From the NCBI RefSeq assembly GCF_000157915.1, contig NZ_EQ973631.1, positions 119,241 to 183,240 on the forward strand: a stretch of DNA of 64,000 bases, read 5' to 3'. Of the stretch, positions 31,452 through 40,484 are shown in pieces (position 1 is the first letter of the stretch; each line of letters starts with the position of its first letter). The notes beneath the pieces were generated by a model. The model was not told the DNA's origin. It was given only the letters and a program-made list of their open reading frames with translations, and did not search any database. The translations under genes were made by a program, and so were the position numbers. This stretch comes from Phocaeicola coprophilus DSM 18228 = JCM 13818. GTDB lineage: Bacteria > Bacteroidota > Bacteroidia > Bacteroidales > Bacteroidaceae.

Positions 31452-33545
31452 ATGAAACATTTAGCAATTGCATTAGCCATGAGTTGTATAACCTTTGGGT
31501 GCAGTCAGAAGGCAGAAAATGCCTCCAATCCTTTTTTGACGGAGTTCCAGACTCCTTATGGTACTCCTGATTTCAACCGGATCAAGCCGGAACATTATGA
31601 ACCAGCCTTCCTGCAAGGTATGGAACAGCAGAATAAGGAAATCAAGGCCATCGTGGAAAATCCGGAAGCTCCGACTTTTGAGAATACCATTGTTGCCTTG
31701 GATAACAGCGGGGAAATCCTGAACCGGGTAAGCGGTGTTTTCTTTGCCCTGGCAGAAGCCGATACGAATGATGAACTGATGGCACTGGAAGCAAAGATTG
31801 CTCCGATGTTGTCAGAACACAGTGACAATATTTACCTGAATGCAGATCTGTACAAGCGTGTTGCTGCGCTGCACGATCAGGAAGAAGCAGGAACCTTGAA
31901 GCTGACTACGGAACAACATTACCTGCTGGACAAATATTATAAAGGTTTCATCCGTTCCGGAGCCGGACTGGATGCTGCCAAGCAGGAGCGTCTGCGTGCC
32001 ATCAATAAAGAATTGTCTACCCTGACCATTGAATTTGGCAATCACGTACTGGCTGAAAACAATGCCTACAAACTGATTGTCGACAAGAAGGAAGACCTGG
32101 CCGGTCTGCCGGAATCTGCCATTGCCATTGCTGCCGATGAAGCTAAGGCTGAAGGTCTGGAAGGCAAATGGGTGTTCACTCTTCAGGAATCAAGCCGTCT
32201 GCCTGTTTTGCAATATGCGCAGAACCGTGAGATGCGTAAGAATATCTATCAGGCTTATACCAGCATGGGCAATCATGGAGATGCCAATGATAACAAGGAA
32301 ATCCTGAAACGGATTCTGACCTTGCGTCTGGAGAAGGCCCAGCTGATGGGATATACGAACTATGCAGAATATGTGTTGGCTGACAATATGGCCAAGACTC
32401 CGCAGAATGTAATGGACTTCTTGCATAACTTGTGGGGATATTCTATCGAGAATGCAAAGAAAGAGGCTGCCGAACTGCAACAGATCATGGATCGTGAAGG
32501 CAAAGGTGAAAAGCTTGAAGCATGGGACTGGTGGTATTATGCAGAAAAACTGCGTAAGGAAAAGTATGATCTGAATGAAGATGAAATCCGTCCTTACTTC
32601 AGTGAAGAGGATGTCCGTAACGGATTGTTCTATGTCGTAAATAAGCTGTATGGCATTACATTGACGGCAGTAGACTCTATTTCTGTATATAATAAGGATG
32701 TGAAAACCTATCTGGTGAATGATGCCGACGGATCGTTCCTGGGTATTTTCTACAGCGATTATATGCCGCGTGCAAGCAAGCGAAGCGGAGCCTGGATGAG
32801 TAATTTCCGCGAACAATGGCAGGGAGTCCGCCCGTTGATTTATAATGTGGCCAGCTTTACCAAGCCCAGTGGAGATATCCCTTCATTGCTGACTATTGAT
32901 GAAGCCCGTACGATGTTCCATGAGTTTGGACATGCACTCCACGGAATGTTAAGCCAGTGTACTTATAAAGGTGTTTCCGGAACATCAGTTGCACAGGACT
33001 TTGTGGAACTTCCTTCTCAGATTATGGAGCATTGGGCCATCGAACCGGAAGTAATGAAAGTGTATGCCAAGCATTATAAGACCCGTGAGGTGTTGCCGGA
33101 TTCTCTGATTGCCAAGATTGAGAACCAGGCTTTGTTTAATCAGGGCTTTATGACAACAGAGCTGCTGGCTGCGGCCTTGCTGGATATGGAATTCCATACA
33201 CTGACTTCTACGGATAACCTGGATGTTGTAGCTTATGAGAAACAGGTGATGGACCGCCTCGGACTGATCCCGCAGATTGCACCTCGTTACCGGGCTACTT
33301 ATTTCAATCACATCATGGGTGGTTATGAAGCCGGATATTACAGCTATCTGTGGGCTGAACGTCTGGATGCAGATGCTTTTGAAGCATTCAAGGAACACGG
33401 AATCTTTGATCCGGCAACTGCAACGGCTTTCCGCAAGAACATTCTTGAAAAGGGTGGTTCGGATGATCCGATGAAACTCTATCATACATTCCGCGGTGCA
33501 GACCCGAGTCTGGAGCCTTTGCTGAAAAACAGAGGACTAAAGTAA
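31452..33545 (+). CDS. dcp: M3 family zinc peptidase (peptidyl-dipeptidase Dcp-like), lipoprotein
   Basis: The 697-residue oligopeptidase probably removes C-terminal dipeptides from periplasmic peptides. The N-terminus MKHLAIALAMSCITFGCSQK is a lipoprotein signal with Cys17 as the lipid site; the residues after the Cys (SQKAEN) do not form a clear surface-export signal, so a periplasmic location is likely. The thermolysin-like motif HEFGHALHG starts at residue 490, with the third ligand Glu about 25 residues on (FVELPSQIMEHW). It lies 19 bases after the EEP gene. Confidence 0.94.
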   Translation: MKHLAIALAMSCITFGCSQKAENASNPFLTEFQTPYGTPDFNRIKPEHYEPAFLQGMEQQNKEIKAIVENPEAPTFENTIVALDNSGEILNRVSGVFFALAEADTNDELMALEAKIAPMLSEHSDNIYLNADLYKRVAALHDQEEAGTLKLTTEQHYLLDKYYKGFIRSGAGLDAAKQERLRAINKELSTLTIEFGNHVLAENNAYKLIVDKKEDLAGLPESAIAIAADEAKAEGLEGKWVFTLQESSRLPVLQYAQNREMRKNIYQAYTSMGNHGDANDNKEILKRILTLRLEKAQLMGYTNYAEYVLADNMAKTPQNVMDFLHNLWGYSIENAKKEAAELQQIMDREGKGEKLEAWDWWYYAEKLRKEKYDLNEDEIRPYFSEEDVRNGLFYVVNKLYGITLTAVDSISVYNKDVKTYLVNDADGSFLGIFYSDYMPRASKRSGAWMSNFREQWQGVRPLIYNVASFTKPSGDIPSLLTIDEARTMFHEFGHALHGMLSQCTYKGVSGTSVAQDFVELPSQIMEHWAIEPEVMKVYAKHYKTREVLPDSLIAKIENQALFNQGFMTTELLAAALLDMEFHTLTSTDNLDVVAYEKQVMDRLGLIPQIAPRYRATYFNHIMGGYEAGYYSYLWAERLDADAFEAFKEHGIFDPATATAFRKNILEKGGSDDPMKLYHTFRGADPSLEPLLKNRGLK

Positions 33546-33619
33546 GGGATAAATAGGCTTTTTTATCCTCTATGCCTTAAATATTTACAAACCTTTCCGC
33601 GTATAAGTGAAAAAAAAAC

Positions 33620-33627
33620 TATATTTG
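33620..33627 (+). promoter_or_regulatory. Putative -7 element for secDF
   Basis: TATATTTG matches TAnnTTTG and lies 55 bases before the secDF ATG. Confidence 0.5.
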
Positions 33628-33682
33628 CAACCTTGAATAAACGTATATAATTAAAAAAAGTAAATATAATAATTAAAGTAAC

Positions 33683-36649
33683 ATGCAAAACAAAGGATTC
33701 GTAAAAGTTTTTGCGGTATTACTGACCCTTGCCTGTGCTTTTTACCTTTCATTCTCATTCGTGACGCGTTATCAGATGAACAAGGCGGCCGAAGATCCGA
33801 GAGGTGCTGCACATTATCTGGATTCCATGCAGAATCAGAAGGTTTGGCTGGGAGTTTACACGCTGAAACAATGTCGTGAAATGGAGATTGGTCTGGGTCT
33901 TGACCTGAAAGGTGGTATGAACGTGATTCTGGAAGTGTCTGTACCCGATGTGGTTAAAACACTTGCGGATAACAAACCCGATGAAGCTTTCAACAAAGCC
34001 GTAGCTGAGGCAGCCAAACAACAGGTGACTAGCCAGGACGATTTCATTACCTTATTTATCAGAGAGTATAAGAAACTGGCTCCGGAAGGAAAGTTGGCAG
34101 AACTGTTCGCTACTCAACAGCTGAAAGACAAAGTGACTACCCGTAGTACAGATGCGGAAGTAGAAGCTGTGTTGCGTGAAGAAGTGAAAGCTGCCGTTGA
34201 AAACTCATATAATGTATTGCGTACCCGTATCGACCGTTTCGGTGTAGCTCAGCCGAACATCCAGACTCTGGAAGGACGCATGGGACGTATCATGGTGGAA
34301 TTGCCGGGTATTAAGGAACCTGAACGTGTGAGAAAGTTGTTGCAGGGATCTGCTAACCTGGAATTCTGGGAAACTTATGAAGCAAAGGATATCACTCCGG
34401 TTCTGGCTTCTGCTGACAGCCGTGCACGTGCTATTCTTGCCAGCGAAACTGTTTCTTCTGACTCTGTTGCAGTGAAAGAAGAAGCTGCTGTTTCTGCTAA
34501 AGACAGTCTGGCTGCAGCCTTGAAGGGTGAAGCTCCGGCTGAAGCAGGAGAACAAAACCGTAAGAACTATCCTCTGCTGTCTGTTCTACAATTGAATCAG
34601 AGTGGTGTAGGAGCAATTGTCGGTTATGCTGATTACAAAGATACGGCTGATATCAATCGTATCCTGAATATGAAGGAAGTAAAAGAAGTTTTGCCTCGTG
34701 ATCTGAAGCTGATGTGGGGTGTAAGAGCTTCTGATATGGATAAGACCGGACGTATTTTCGAATTGTATGCAATCAAATCTACCCAGCGCAACGGACGTGC
34801 GCCGCTGGAAGGTGATGTGATTACAGATGCACGTGACTCATACGACCAGTACAACAGACCTTGCGTAACGATGGCTATGAATACAGAAGGTGCTCGTCGC
34901 TGGGCACAGCTGACCAAGCAGAACACTGGCCGTGAAATCGCTATCGTTCTGGATGGATATGTATACAGTGCTCCGCGTTCTAACGGTGAAATTGCCGGAG
35001 GTAATTCTGAAATCACAGGTAGCTTCACTCCTGAACAGACAAAAGACTTGGCCAATGTGTTGAAATCCGGTAAGATGCCTGCACCTGCACGTATCGTACA
35101 GGAAGATATCGTAGGTCCGTCTTTGGGTCAGGAATCAATTAACCAGGGTATTGTTTCATTCATTGTTGCTTTGGTTGTATTGATGGCTTACATGTGCGTC
35201 ATGTACGGATTTATTCCGGGTATGGTCGCTAATGCAGCTTTGTTTATCAACTTCTTCTTTACATTGGGTATCCTTTCTTCCTTCCAGGCTGCACTGACAA
35301 TGTCCGGTATTGCCGGTATGGTGTTGTCTTTGGGTATGGCTGTGGATGCTAACGTTTTGATCTATGAACGTACGAAAGAAGAACTGAAAGCAGGTAAGGG
35401 TACTCGTCAGGCTTTGTCAGAAGGTTATGTAAACGCTTTTTCTGCAATCTTTGACTCTAACTTGACTTCTATCATTACAGGTATTATCCTGTTCAACTTT
35501 GGTACAGGACCTATCCGTGGTTTTGCTACAACGTTGATTATCGGTATCCTCTGTTCATTCTTCTCTGCAGTGTTCTTGACTCGTCTGGTTTACGAACACT
35601 TCATGAATAAGGATAAATGGATGAACCTGACTTTCACAACAGGAATCTCAAAGAACCTGATGCAGAATGTACATTATAATTTCATTGGTTCTACCAAACG
35701 TTCCTTTACGGTTTGGGGTACCATCATTATTATCTGCATTGTATCATTCTTTGTCCGTGGTCTGGCGCAGAGTATTGACTTTACGGGTGGACGTAACTTT
35801 GTTGTTCAGTTTGAACAGAAGGTTGCTCCGGAAACCGTACGTGAATTGTTGCAGCCGAAAGTAGGTGATGCAAACGTTCAGGCAATTGCACTGGGAACAG
35901 ACGGAAGAACTGTTCGTGTAACTACCAACTATCGCATTGAAGAAGATTCTCCGACAATTGATGCTGAAATTGAAGAGTTCCTGTATCAGGCTTTGAAAGA
36001 TGGTAATCTGTTGGGTGAAGGTACTACTCTGGAAATCTTTATCGACCGCGATAACCGTGTAGGAGGTTCTATCATCAGTTCACAGAAAGTAGGTCCGAGT
36101 ATTGCAGACGACATCAAGACTTCTGCAATCTGGTCAGTTGTGCTGGCTTTGATCGCAATCGGTTTGTATATCCTGATCCGATTCAGCAATATTGCTTTCA
36201 GTATCGGTGCTACGGTAGCGCTGACTGTTGATACTTTGTTGATTATCGGAGCTTATTCACTTTGCCATGGATGGATGCCATTCTCTTTGGAAATTGACCA
36301 GACATTCATCGGTGCAATCCTGACAGCAATCGGTTATTCTATCAACGATAAGGTGGTAATCTTTGACCGTGTACGTGAGTTCCTGGGACTGTATCCGAAG
36401 CGTGACCGTGTACAATTGTTCAATGATTCACTGAATACAACATTGTGTCGTACCATCAATACCTCATTGAGTACATTGATCGTATTGTTGAGTATCTTCA
36501 TCCTGGGCGGTGACAGTATCCGTAGTTTTGCTTTCGCAATGATTCTGGGTGCAGTAATCGGTACGTTGTCTTCTCTGTTCATCGCAGCTCCTGTTGCTTA
36601 TCTGACAATGGGAAATAAGATGCCTAAAGGAGAAGAAGCTAAAGCTTGA
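33683..36649 (+). CDS. secDF: Fused protein translocase subunit SecDF
   Basis: SecDF uses the proton gradient to pull preproteins through SecYEG on the periplasmic side. The 988-residue polypeptide fuses SecD (about 1-640) and SecF (about 660-988), the arrangement usual in Bacteroidetes. The SecD part has an N-terminal helix, the P1 region (EIGLGLDLKGGMNVILEVS near 71-89) and five membrane helices with DANVLIYERTKEELKAGK near 552. The SecF part repeats this (IDFTGGRNFVVQFEQ near 698, then a transmembrane block with INDKVVIFDRVREFLG near 888). An Ala/Glu-rich insert at about 255-300 (KEEAAVSAKDSLAAALKGEA) interrupts P1. Codon use is biased towards highly expressed gene codons. Confidence 0.97.
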   Translation: MQNKGFVKVFAVLLTLACAFYLSFSFVTRYQMNKAAEDPRGAAHYLDSMQNQKVWLGVYTLKQCREMEIGLGLDLKGGMNVILEVSVPDVVKTLADNKPDEAFNKAVAEAAKQQVTSQDDFITLFIREYKKLAPEGKLAELFATQQLKDKVTTRSTDAEVEAVLREEVKAAVENSYNVLRTRIDRFGVAQPNIQTLEGRMGRIMVELPGIKEPERVRKLLQGSANLEFWETYEAKDITPVLASADSRARAILASETVSSDSVAVKEEAAVSAKDSLAAALKGEAPAEAGEQNRKNYPLLSVLQLNQSGVGAIVGYADYKDTADINRILNMKEVKEVLPRDLKLMWGVRASDMDKTGRIFELYAIKSTQRNGRAPLEGDVITDARDSYDQYNRPCVTMAMNTEGARRWAQLTKQNTGREIAIVLDGYVYSAPRSNGEIAGGNSEITGSFTPEQTKDLANVLKSGKMPAPARIVQEDIVGPSLGQESINQGIVSFIVALVVLMAYMCVMYGFIPGMVANAALFINFFFTLGILSSFQAALTMSGIAGMVLSLGMAVDANVLIYERTKEELKAGKGTRQALSEGYVNAFSAIFDSNLTSIITGIILFNFGTGPIRGFATTLIIGILCSFFSAVFLTRLVYEHFMNKDKWMNLTFTTGISKNLMQNVHYNFIGSTKRSFTVWGTIIIICIVSFFVRGLAQSIDFTGGRNFVVQFEQKVAPETVRELLQPKVGDANVQAIALGTDGRTVRVTTNYRIEEDSPTIDAEIEEFLYQALKDGNLLGEGTTLEIFIDRDNRVGGSIISSQKVGPSIADDIKTSAIWSVVLALIAIGLYILIRFSNIAFSIGATVALTVDTLLIIGAYSLCHGWMPFSLEIDQTFIGAILTAIGYSINDKVVIFDRVREFLGLYPKRDRVQLFNDSLNTTLCRTINTSLSTLIVLLSIFILGGDSIRSFAFAMILGAVIGTLSSLFIAAPVAYLTMGNKMPKGEEAKA

Positions 36650-36700
36650 TACATCCGATTCTGATATAATCAGAGTATTTTAGTTTACTCTGTTTCTGAT

Positions 36701-36732
36701 AAAGCCCTGGCTTATTTGTAAGTCAGGGCTTT
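36701..36732 (+). terminator. Hairpin terminator after secDF
   Basis: A 14-bp stem with one G-T pair (AAAGCCCTGGCTTA at 36701-36714 with TAAGTCAGGGCTTT at 36719-36732) and loop TTTG. A smaller 7-bp hairpin (36671-36677 with 36686-36692) lies just before it. Confidence 0.75.
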
Positions 36733-36813
36733 ATGCTTATAGTAAGACTGAAAACGAAAAATAAGACATTCAGCGTTTATTGCTTTTATAATTCTTAAAA
36801 ACATATTTTTGAA

Positions 36814-37734
36814 ATGTTCGTTGTTATTGGACTTATGCTTACAGGCGTTTTGATTGGTTGGGTGACGCGTAAGCATTGTTTGAAATTTCTGCAACAGATT
36901 ATACCTGTGTTTATCTGGTTATTGCTTTTCCTGCTTGGAGTGGAAGTAGGGGATAATGATGCCATACTTCGCGGATTGCATACGATTGGAATCGAAGCGC
37001 TTGTTCTTACTCTGGGAGGAACATTGGGAAGCGTGCTGGCTGCTTCTTTGTTATGGAATATCCTGACAGGATGGAAAAAGACAACGGAAACAGTACATGA
37101 ATCCTCTGTGGCCTCGGGGAATATATTGCATGCTCTTAAAGGCAGTCTGGTAATTGTTGCTTTTTTTGTGATCGGAGTATGTTGCGGCTTGTGGGGATGG
37201 CTTCCCGGGCATTGGGGGAGTAAGATTAGTTTTTACGCTTTGTGCCTGTTGATGTTTAGTGTAGGAATCAGTGTCGGGAATGATTCACAGACGTTGAAGA
37301 GTTTCCGGAGTCTGAATCCCCGATTGATGTTTCTGCCGCTCATGACCATTTTGGGAACTCTGGCAGGAACAGCTGTAGTCAGTATTTTTCTGAGTCATCG
37401 TAGTCTGACTGACTGTTTGGCGGTAGGCTCCGGTTTTGGTTACTATTCTTTGTCCAGTATCTTTATTACGGAATATAGGGGTGGGGAATTGGGTACAGTA
37501 GCTTTGTTGGCCAATATCAGCAGAGAAATATTGACATTATTGGCTGCTCCATTATTAGTCCGTTGGTTTGGGCGCTTGGCTTCTATTTCTGCAGGTGGAG
37601 CTACAACAATGGATACGACGCTTCCTGTGATTTTGCAGACAGCAGGACAGGAGTTTGTTGTTGTATCGATCTTTCACGGTTTTGTTGTAGATTTCAGCGT
37701 TCCTTTTTTAGTAACCTTTTTTTGCAGTATATAG
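36814..37734 (+). CDS. lysO: LysO (DUF340) family lysine exporter
   Basis: LysO exports lysine (and toxic analogues) in E. coli. The 306-residue, roughly eight-helix protein starts MFVVIGLMLTGVLIGWVTRK. It shows the family motifs FLLGVEVGDND near 45 and CLLMFSVGISVGNDSQTLKS near 142-162, with intramembrane-level acidic residues, and GSGFGYYSLSSIFI near 208. It stands alone between secDF and the tdh terminator. Substrate assignment is from family membership only. Confidence 0.85.
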   Translation: MFVVIGLMLTGVLIGWVTRKHCLKFLQQIIPVFIWLLLFLLGVEVGDNDAILRGLHTIGIEALVLTLGGTLGSVLAASLLWNILTGWKKTTETVHESSVASGNILHALKGSLVIVAFFVIGVCCGLWGWLPGHWGSKISFYALCLLMFSVGISVGNDSQTLKSFRSLNPRLMFLPLMTILGTLAGTAVVSIFLSHRSLTDCLAVGSGFGYYSLSSIFITEYRGGELGTVALLANISREILTLLAAPLLVRWFGRLASISAGGATTMDTTLPVILQTAGQEFVVVSIFHGFVVDFSVPFLVTFFCSI

Positions 37735-37803
37735 GGAACCCTGATTGATATAGGAAAAGAGGCCGCTTTATAATAAAGATAGTTCAGCTTCTTTCATAAA
37801 ATG

Positions 37804-37860
37804 AAGAAGGTGTATCAATCTGTATATGGACATACATTTTTGATACACCTTCTTTTTTGT
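37804..37860. terminator. Bidirectional terminator between lysO and tdh
   Basis: A 15-bp perfect stem (AAGAAGGTGTATCAA at 37804-37818 with TTGATACACCTTCTT at 37840-37854) has a 21-base loop. It is followed on the plus strand by TTTTGTTTG. The lysO and tdh genes converge on it. Confidence 0.88.
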
Positions 37861-37877
37861 TTGTCAGGAAGACTGGA

Positions 37878-38834
37878 TTACTTCTTCTGGAAGCGTTCTG
37901 TCAGCTTAGCCAACATATCTTTAGTCATTGAATCCAAATCGTATTCCGGTTTCCATCCCCATTCTTCACGGGCGCAAGTATCATCCAGTGAATTAGGCCA
38001 AGAATCAGCAATAGCCTGGCGCAAAGGATCAACTTTGTATTCCATTTGGAAATCAGGAACATATTCCTTGATCTTGTTGTAGATGATTTCCGGATCAAAG
38101 CTCATAGAAGCGATGTTGAACGAGTTACGATGAACGAATTTGCTCGGATCAGCTTCCATGATTTCGATAGCAGCACGCAATGCATCCGGCATGTACATCA
38201 TGTCCATGTATGTACCTGCTGCGATCGGACATTCAAATTTTTCCCCTTTAGCAGCTGAATAATAAATATCTACGGCGTAGTCGGTTGTACCGCCACCCGG
38301 AGGAGTTACGTACGAAATCAGTCCAGGGAAACGAACAGAACGAGTGTCGACACCGAAACGGATGTTGTAATAATCGCTCAGCAATTCACCGGAAACCTTA
38401 GTTACTCCATACATGGTACGTGGGTTACGGATAGTGTCCTGAGGAGTCTTGTCTTTCGGAGTATTGTTTCCAAATACGCCGATTGAGCTCGGAGTAAACA
38501 CGGCACAATTCATGGTACGTGCTACTTCAAGAACGTTGAACAAACCACCCATACCGATCTTCCATGCAAGCTGAGGTTTTGCTTCAGCTACGGCTGAAAG
38601 CAAAGCGGCGAGATTGTAGATCGTATCAATTTTATATTTTGATACAGTTTCAGCAATCTGCTGTTCGTTGGTAATATCAACGATAGCCGACGGACCGGAT
38701 TCCTTCAGTTCTCCTTTAGGTTCTGCTCCGGGAATATAACCGGCTACGATGTTACCGTTATACAGTTTTCTCAGTTTCATTGTCAGCTCTGAACCGATCT
38801 GTCCGGTCGAACCGATGATCAATACATTTTTCAT
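37878..38834 (-). CDS. tdh: L-threonine 3-dehydrogenase, epimerase (short-chain) type
   Basis: It oxidises threonine to 2-amino-3-oxobutyrate with NAD+. The 318-residue protein is of the GDP-mannose epimerase-like type, not the zinc-dependent type of E. coli. Motifs are LIIGSTGQIGSEL at 5-17 (NAD), YNLAALLSAVAEAKP near 73 and the catalytic YGVTKVSGE with Tyr142 and Lys146. GGTTDYAVDIYYSA near 196 and the substrate region GTYMDMMYMPDALRA follow. It is divergent from kbl, whose product cleaves the 2-amino-3-oxobutyrate; the two form one pathway. Confidence 0.94.
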   Translation of the reverse strand: MKNVLIIGSTGQIGSELTMKLRKLYNGNIVAGYIPGAEPKGELKESGPSAIVDITNEQQIAETVSKYKIDTIYNLAALLSAVAEAKPQLAWKIGMGGLFNVLEVARTMNCAVFTPSSIGVFGNNTPKDKTPQDTIRNPRTMYGVTKVSGELLSDYYNIRFGVDTRSVRFPGLISYVTPPGGGTTDYAVDIYYSAAKGEKFECPIAAGTYMDMMYMPDALRAAIEIMEADPSKFVHRNSFNIASMSFDPEIIYNKIKEYVPDFQMEYKVDPLRQAIADSWPNSLDDTCAREEWGWKPEYDLDSMTKDMLAKLTERFQKK

Positions 38835-38862
38835 AATCTAGTTTTTAAGTTTGATACCGATG

Positions 38863-38894
38863 CAAAGATAGCTATAAAATAAAATTTTTTTCAA
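38863..38894 (-). promoter_or_regulatory. Bacteroidetes-type promoter of tdh
   Basis: On the minus strand TTG (38892-38894), 21-base spacer, TATCTTTG (38863-38870), 28 bases before the tdh ATG. Confidence 0.6.
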
Positions 38895-38969
38895 AAAAAG
38901 ACAGATTATTCATACACAGATTCAAGAAAAAATGTGAACTTTGTGCCTTAACCTTAAAATATAAATCTT

Positions 38970-40160
38970 ATGTACGGAAAATTTAAAGATTTCTTGTCTC
39001 AGGAACTGGCAAACATTGAAGCTGCCGGCTTGTATAAAAAAGAACGTATCATTACAACACCTCAGCGTGCGGATATTCAAGTAAATGCAGGAGAAGGTGT
39101 ACTGAACTTCTGTGCCAACAACTATTTGGGCTTGTCAGACAACAAGCGTCTGATTGAAGCTGCTAAAGCTGCTATGGATTCTCATGGTTATGGAATGTCT
39201 TCTGTTCGTTTCATTTGTGGAACTCAGGATTTGCACAAACAATTGGAAGCTGCTATTTCTGATTATTTCAAGACAGAAGATACAATTTTGTATGCTGCTT
39301 GCTTTGATGCTAACGGTGGCTTGTTTGAACCATTGTTTACAGATGAAGATGCTATCATTTCTGACTCTCTGAATCATGCTTCTATCATTGATGGTGTTCG
39401 TCTGTGTAAGGCAAAACGTTACCGTTACGCTAATGCAGATATGGCTGATTTGGAACGTTGCTTGCAGGAAGCTCAGGCTCAGCGTCATCGTATCATTGCT
39501 ACCGATGGTGTCTTCTCAATGGATGGAAATGTAGCTCCGATGGATAAGATCTGTGAACTGGCAGAGAAATATGATGCATTGGTTATGGTAGATGAATCTC
39601 ACTCTGCAGGTGTTGTTGGTCCTACTGGTCATGGTGTTGCAGAACAATATAATGTATATGGACGTGTAGATATCTTTACAGGAACTCTGGGCAAGGCTTT
39701 CGGAGGTGCTATGGGTGGATTTACTACCGGTAGAAAGGAAATTATCGACATGTTGCGTCAGCGTTCTCGTCCGTATCTGTTCTCTAACTCAGTTGCTCCT
39801 GCTATTGTCGGTGCTAGCTTGGAAATGTTCAAGATGCTGAAAGAAAGCAATGCATTGCATGACAAATTGATGGATAATGTAACTTATTTCCGTGATAAGA
39901 TGTTGGCTGCCGGATTTGATATCAAACCGACTCAGAGTGCTATCTGTGCAGTGATGCTGTATGATGCGAAATTGTCTCAGGATTTTGCAGCCAAGATGCA
40001 GGAAGAAGGTATTTATGTAACAGGATTCTATTATCCGGTTGTTCCGAAAGGACAGGCTCGTATCCGCGTACAGCTGTCTGCCGGTCATGAACGTGAACAC
40101 CTGGACAAAGCAATTGCAGCCTTCATCAAAGTTGGTAAAGAGTTAGGAGTTATCAAATAA
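38970..40160 (+). CDS. kbl: Glycine C-acetyltransferase (2-amino-3-ketobutyrate CoA ligase)
   Basis: A PLP enzyme that splits 2-amino-3-oxobutyrate with CoA into glycine and acetyl-CoA. The 396-residue alpha-oxoamine synthase has FCANNYLGLSDNKRL near 47-61, YGMSSVRFICGTQDLHK near 74-90, VDESHSAGVVGPTGHG near 207 and the PLP lysine Lys242 in FTGTLGKAFGGAMGG. It is divergent from tdh, so the intergenic region probably controls both. A GAACTTTG element at 38936-38943 (one mismatch to TAnnTTTG) lies 26 bases before the ATG. Codon use is strongly biased. Confidence 0.96.
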   Translation: MYGKFKDFLSQELANIEAAGLYKKERIITTPQRADIQVNAGEGVLNFCANNYLGLSDNKRLIEAAKAAMDSHGYGMSSVRFICGTQDLHKQLEAAISDYFKTEDTILYAACFDANGGLFEPLFTDEDAIISDSLNHASIIDGVRLCKAKRYRYANADMADLERCLQEAQAQRHRIIATDGVFSMDGNVAPMDKICELAEKYDALVMVDESHSAGVVGPTGHGVAEQYNVYGRVDIFTGTLGKAFGGAMGGFTTGRKEIIDMLRQRSRPYLFSNSVAPAIVGASLEMFKMLKESNALHDKLMDNVTYFRDKMLAAGFDIKPTQSAICAVMLYDAKLSQDFAAKMQEEGIYVTGFYYPVVPKGQARIRVQLSAGHEREHLDKAIAAFIKVGKELGVIK

Positions 40161-40186
40161 AGAATAAAATTCTTCATTTTTTAATT

Positions 40187-40226
40187 GGGGCGAGGCCTGT
40201 GAAATACAGGATAAGCCCCTTTTTTA
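40187..40226 (+). terminator. Rho-independent terminator of kbl
   Basis: A two-part stem (GGGGC at 40187-40191 with GCCCC at 40215-40219; CCTGT at 40196-40200 with ACAGG at 40206-40210) is followed by a run of seven T. Confidence 0.8.
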
Positions 40227-40248
40227 TTTCTAATTGGGCGGGAAATTG

Positions 40249-40320
40249 TACCCCCGAGGGGAATCGAACCCCTATCTAAAGTTTAGGAAACTTCTATTCT
40301 ATCCGTTGAACTACAAGGGC
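40249..40320 (-). tRNA. tRNA-Arg(CCU)
   Basis: The minus strand folds as a complete 72-base cloverleaf. The acceptor is GCCCTTG with CGGGGGT, and the D stem is GTTC with GAAT. The anticodon stem is GAAGT with ACTTT around loop TTCCTAA (anticodon CCT, preceded by T33). The variable loop is AGAT, the T arm AGGGG-TTCGATT-CCCCT, and the discriminator A73. The anticodon reads AGG arginine codons. The CCA end is not encoded (ACAA follows). Three of seven acceptor pairs are G-U. Confidence 0.95.
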
Positions 40321-40418
40321 AACTTTTGCAAAAGTACGGCTTTTTCTTGATTTCCCCATGTGTTCTTTGATAAAAAACTTTATTATCCTTCTCCTTGCTA
40401 AATATTTTTTGATTTATC

Positions 40419-40449
40419 TTGCTTTTCTCAAGTAACTTCGCCATTTTTG
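40419..40449 (+). promoter_or_regulatory. Bacteroidetes-type promoter of korAB
   Basis: TTG at 40419-40421, 20-base spacer, CATTTTTG at 40442-40449 (one mismatch to TAnnTTTG), 35 bases before the korA ATG. Confidence 0.55.
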
Positions 40450-40484
40450 CAACCATTGATTTTGTGAACTTTAAATAATACGTT

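Noticed and set aside
40161-40484. Integrated element at tRNA-Arg
   Set aside because: The flanking genes kbl and korA are ordinary core genes, with no integrase and no direct repeat of the tRNA 3' end.
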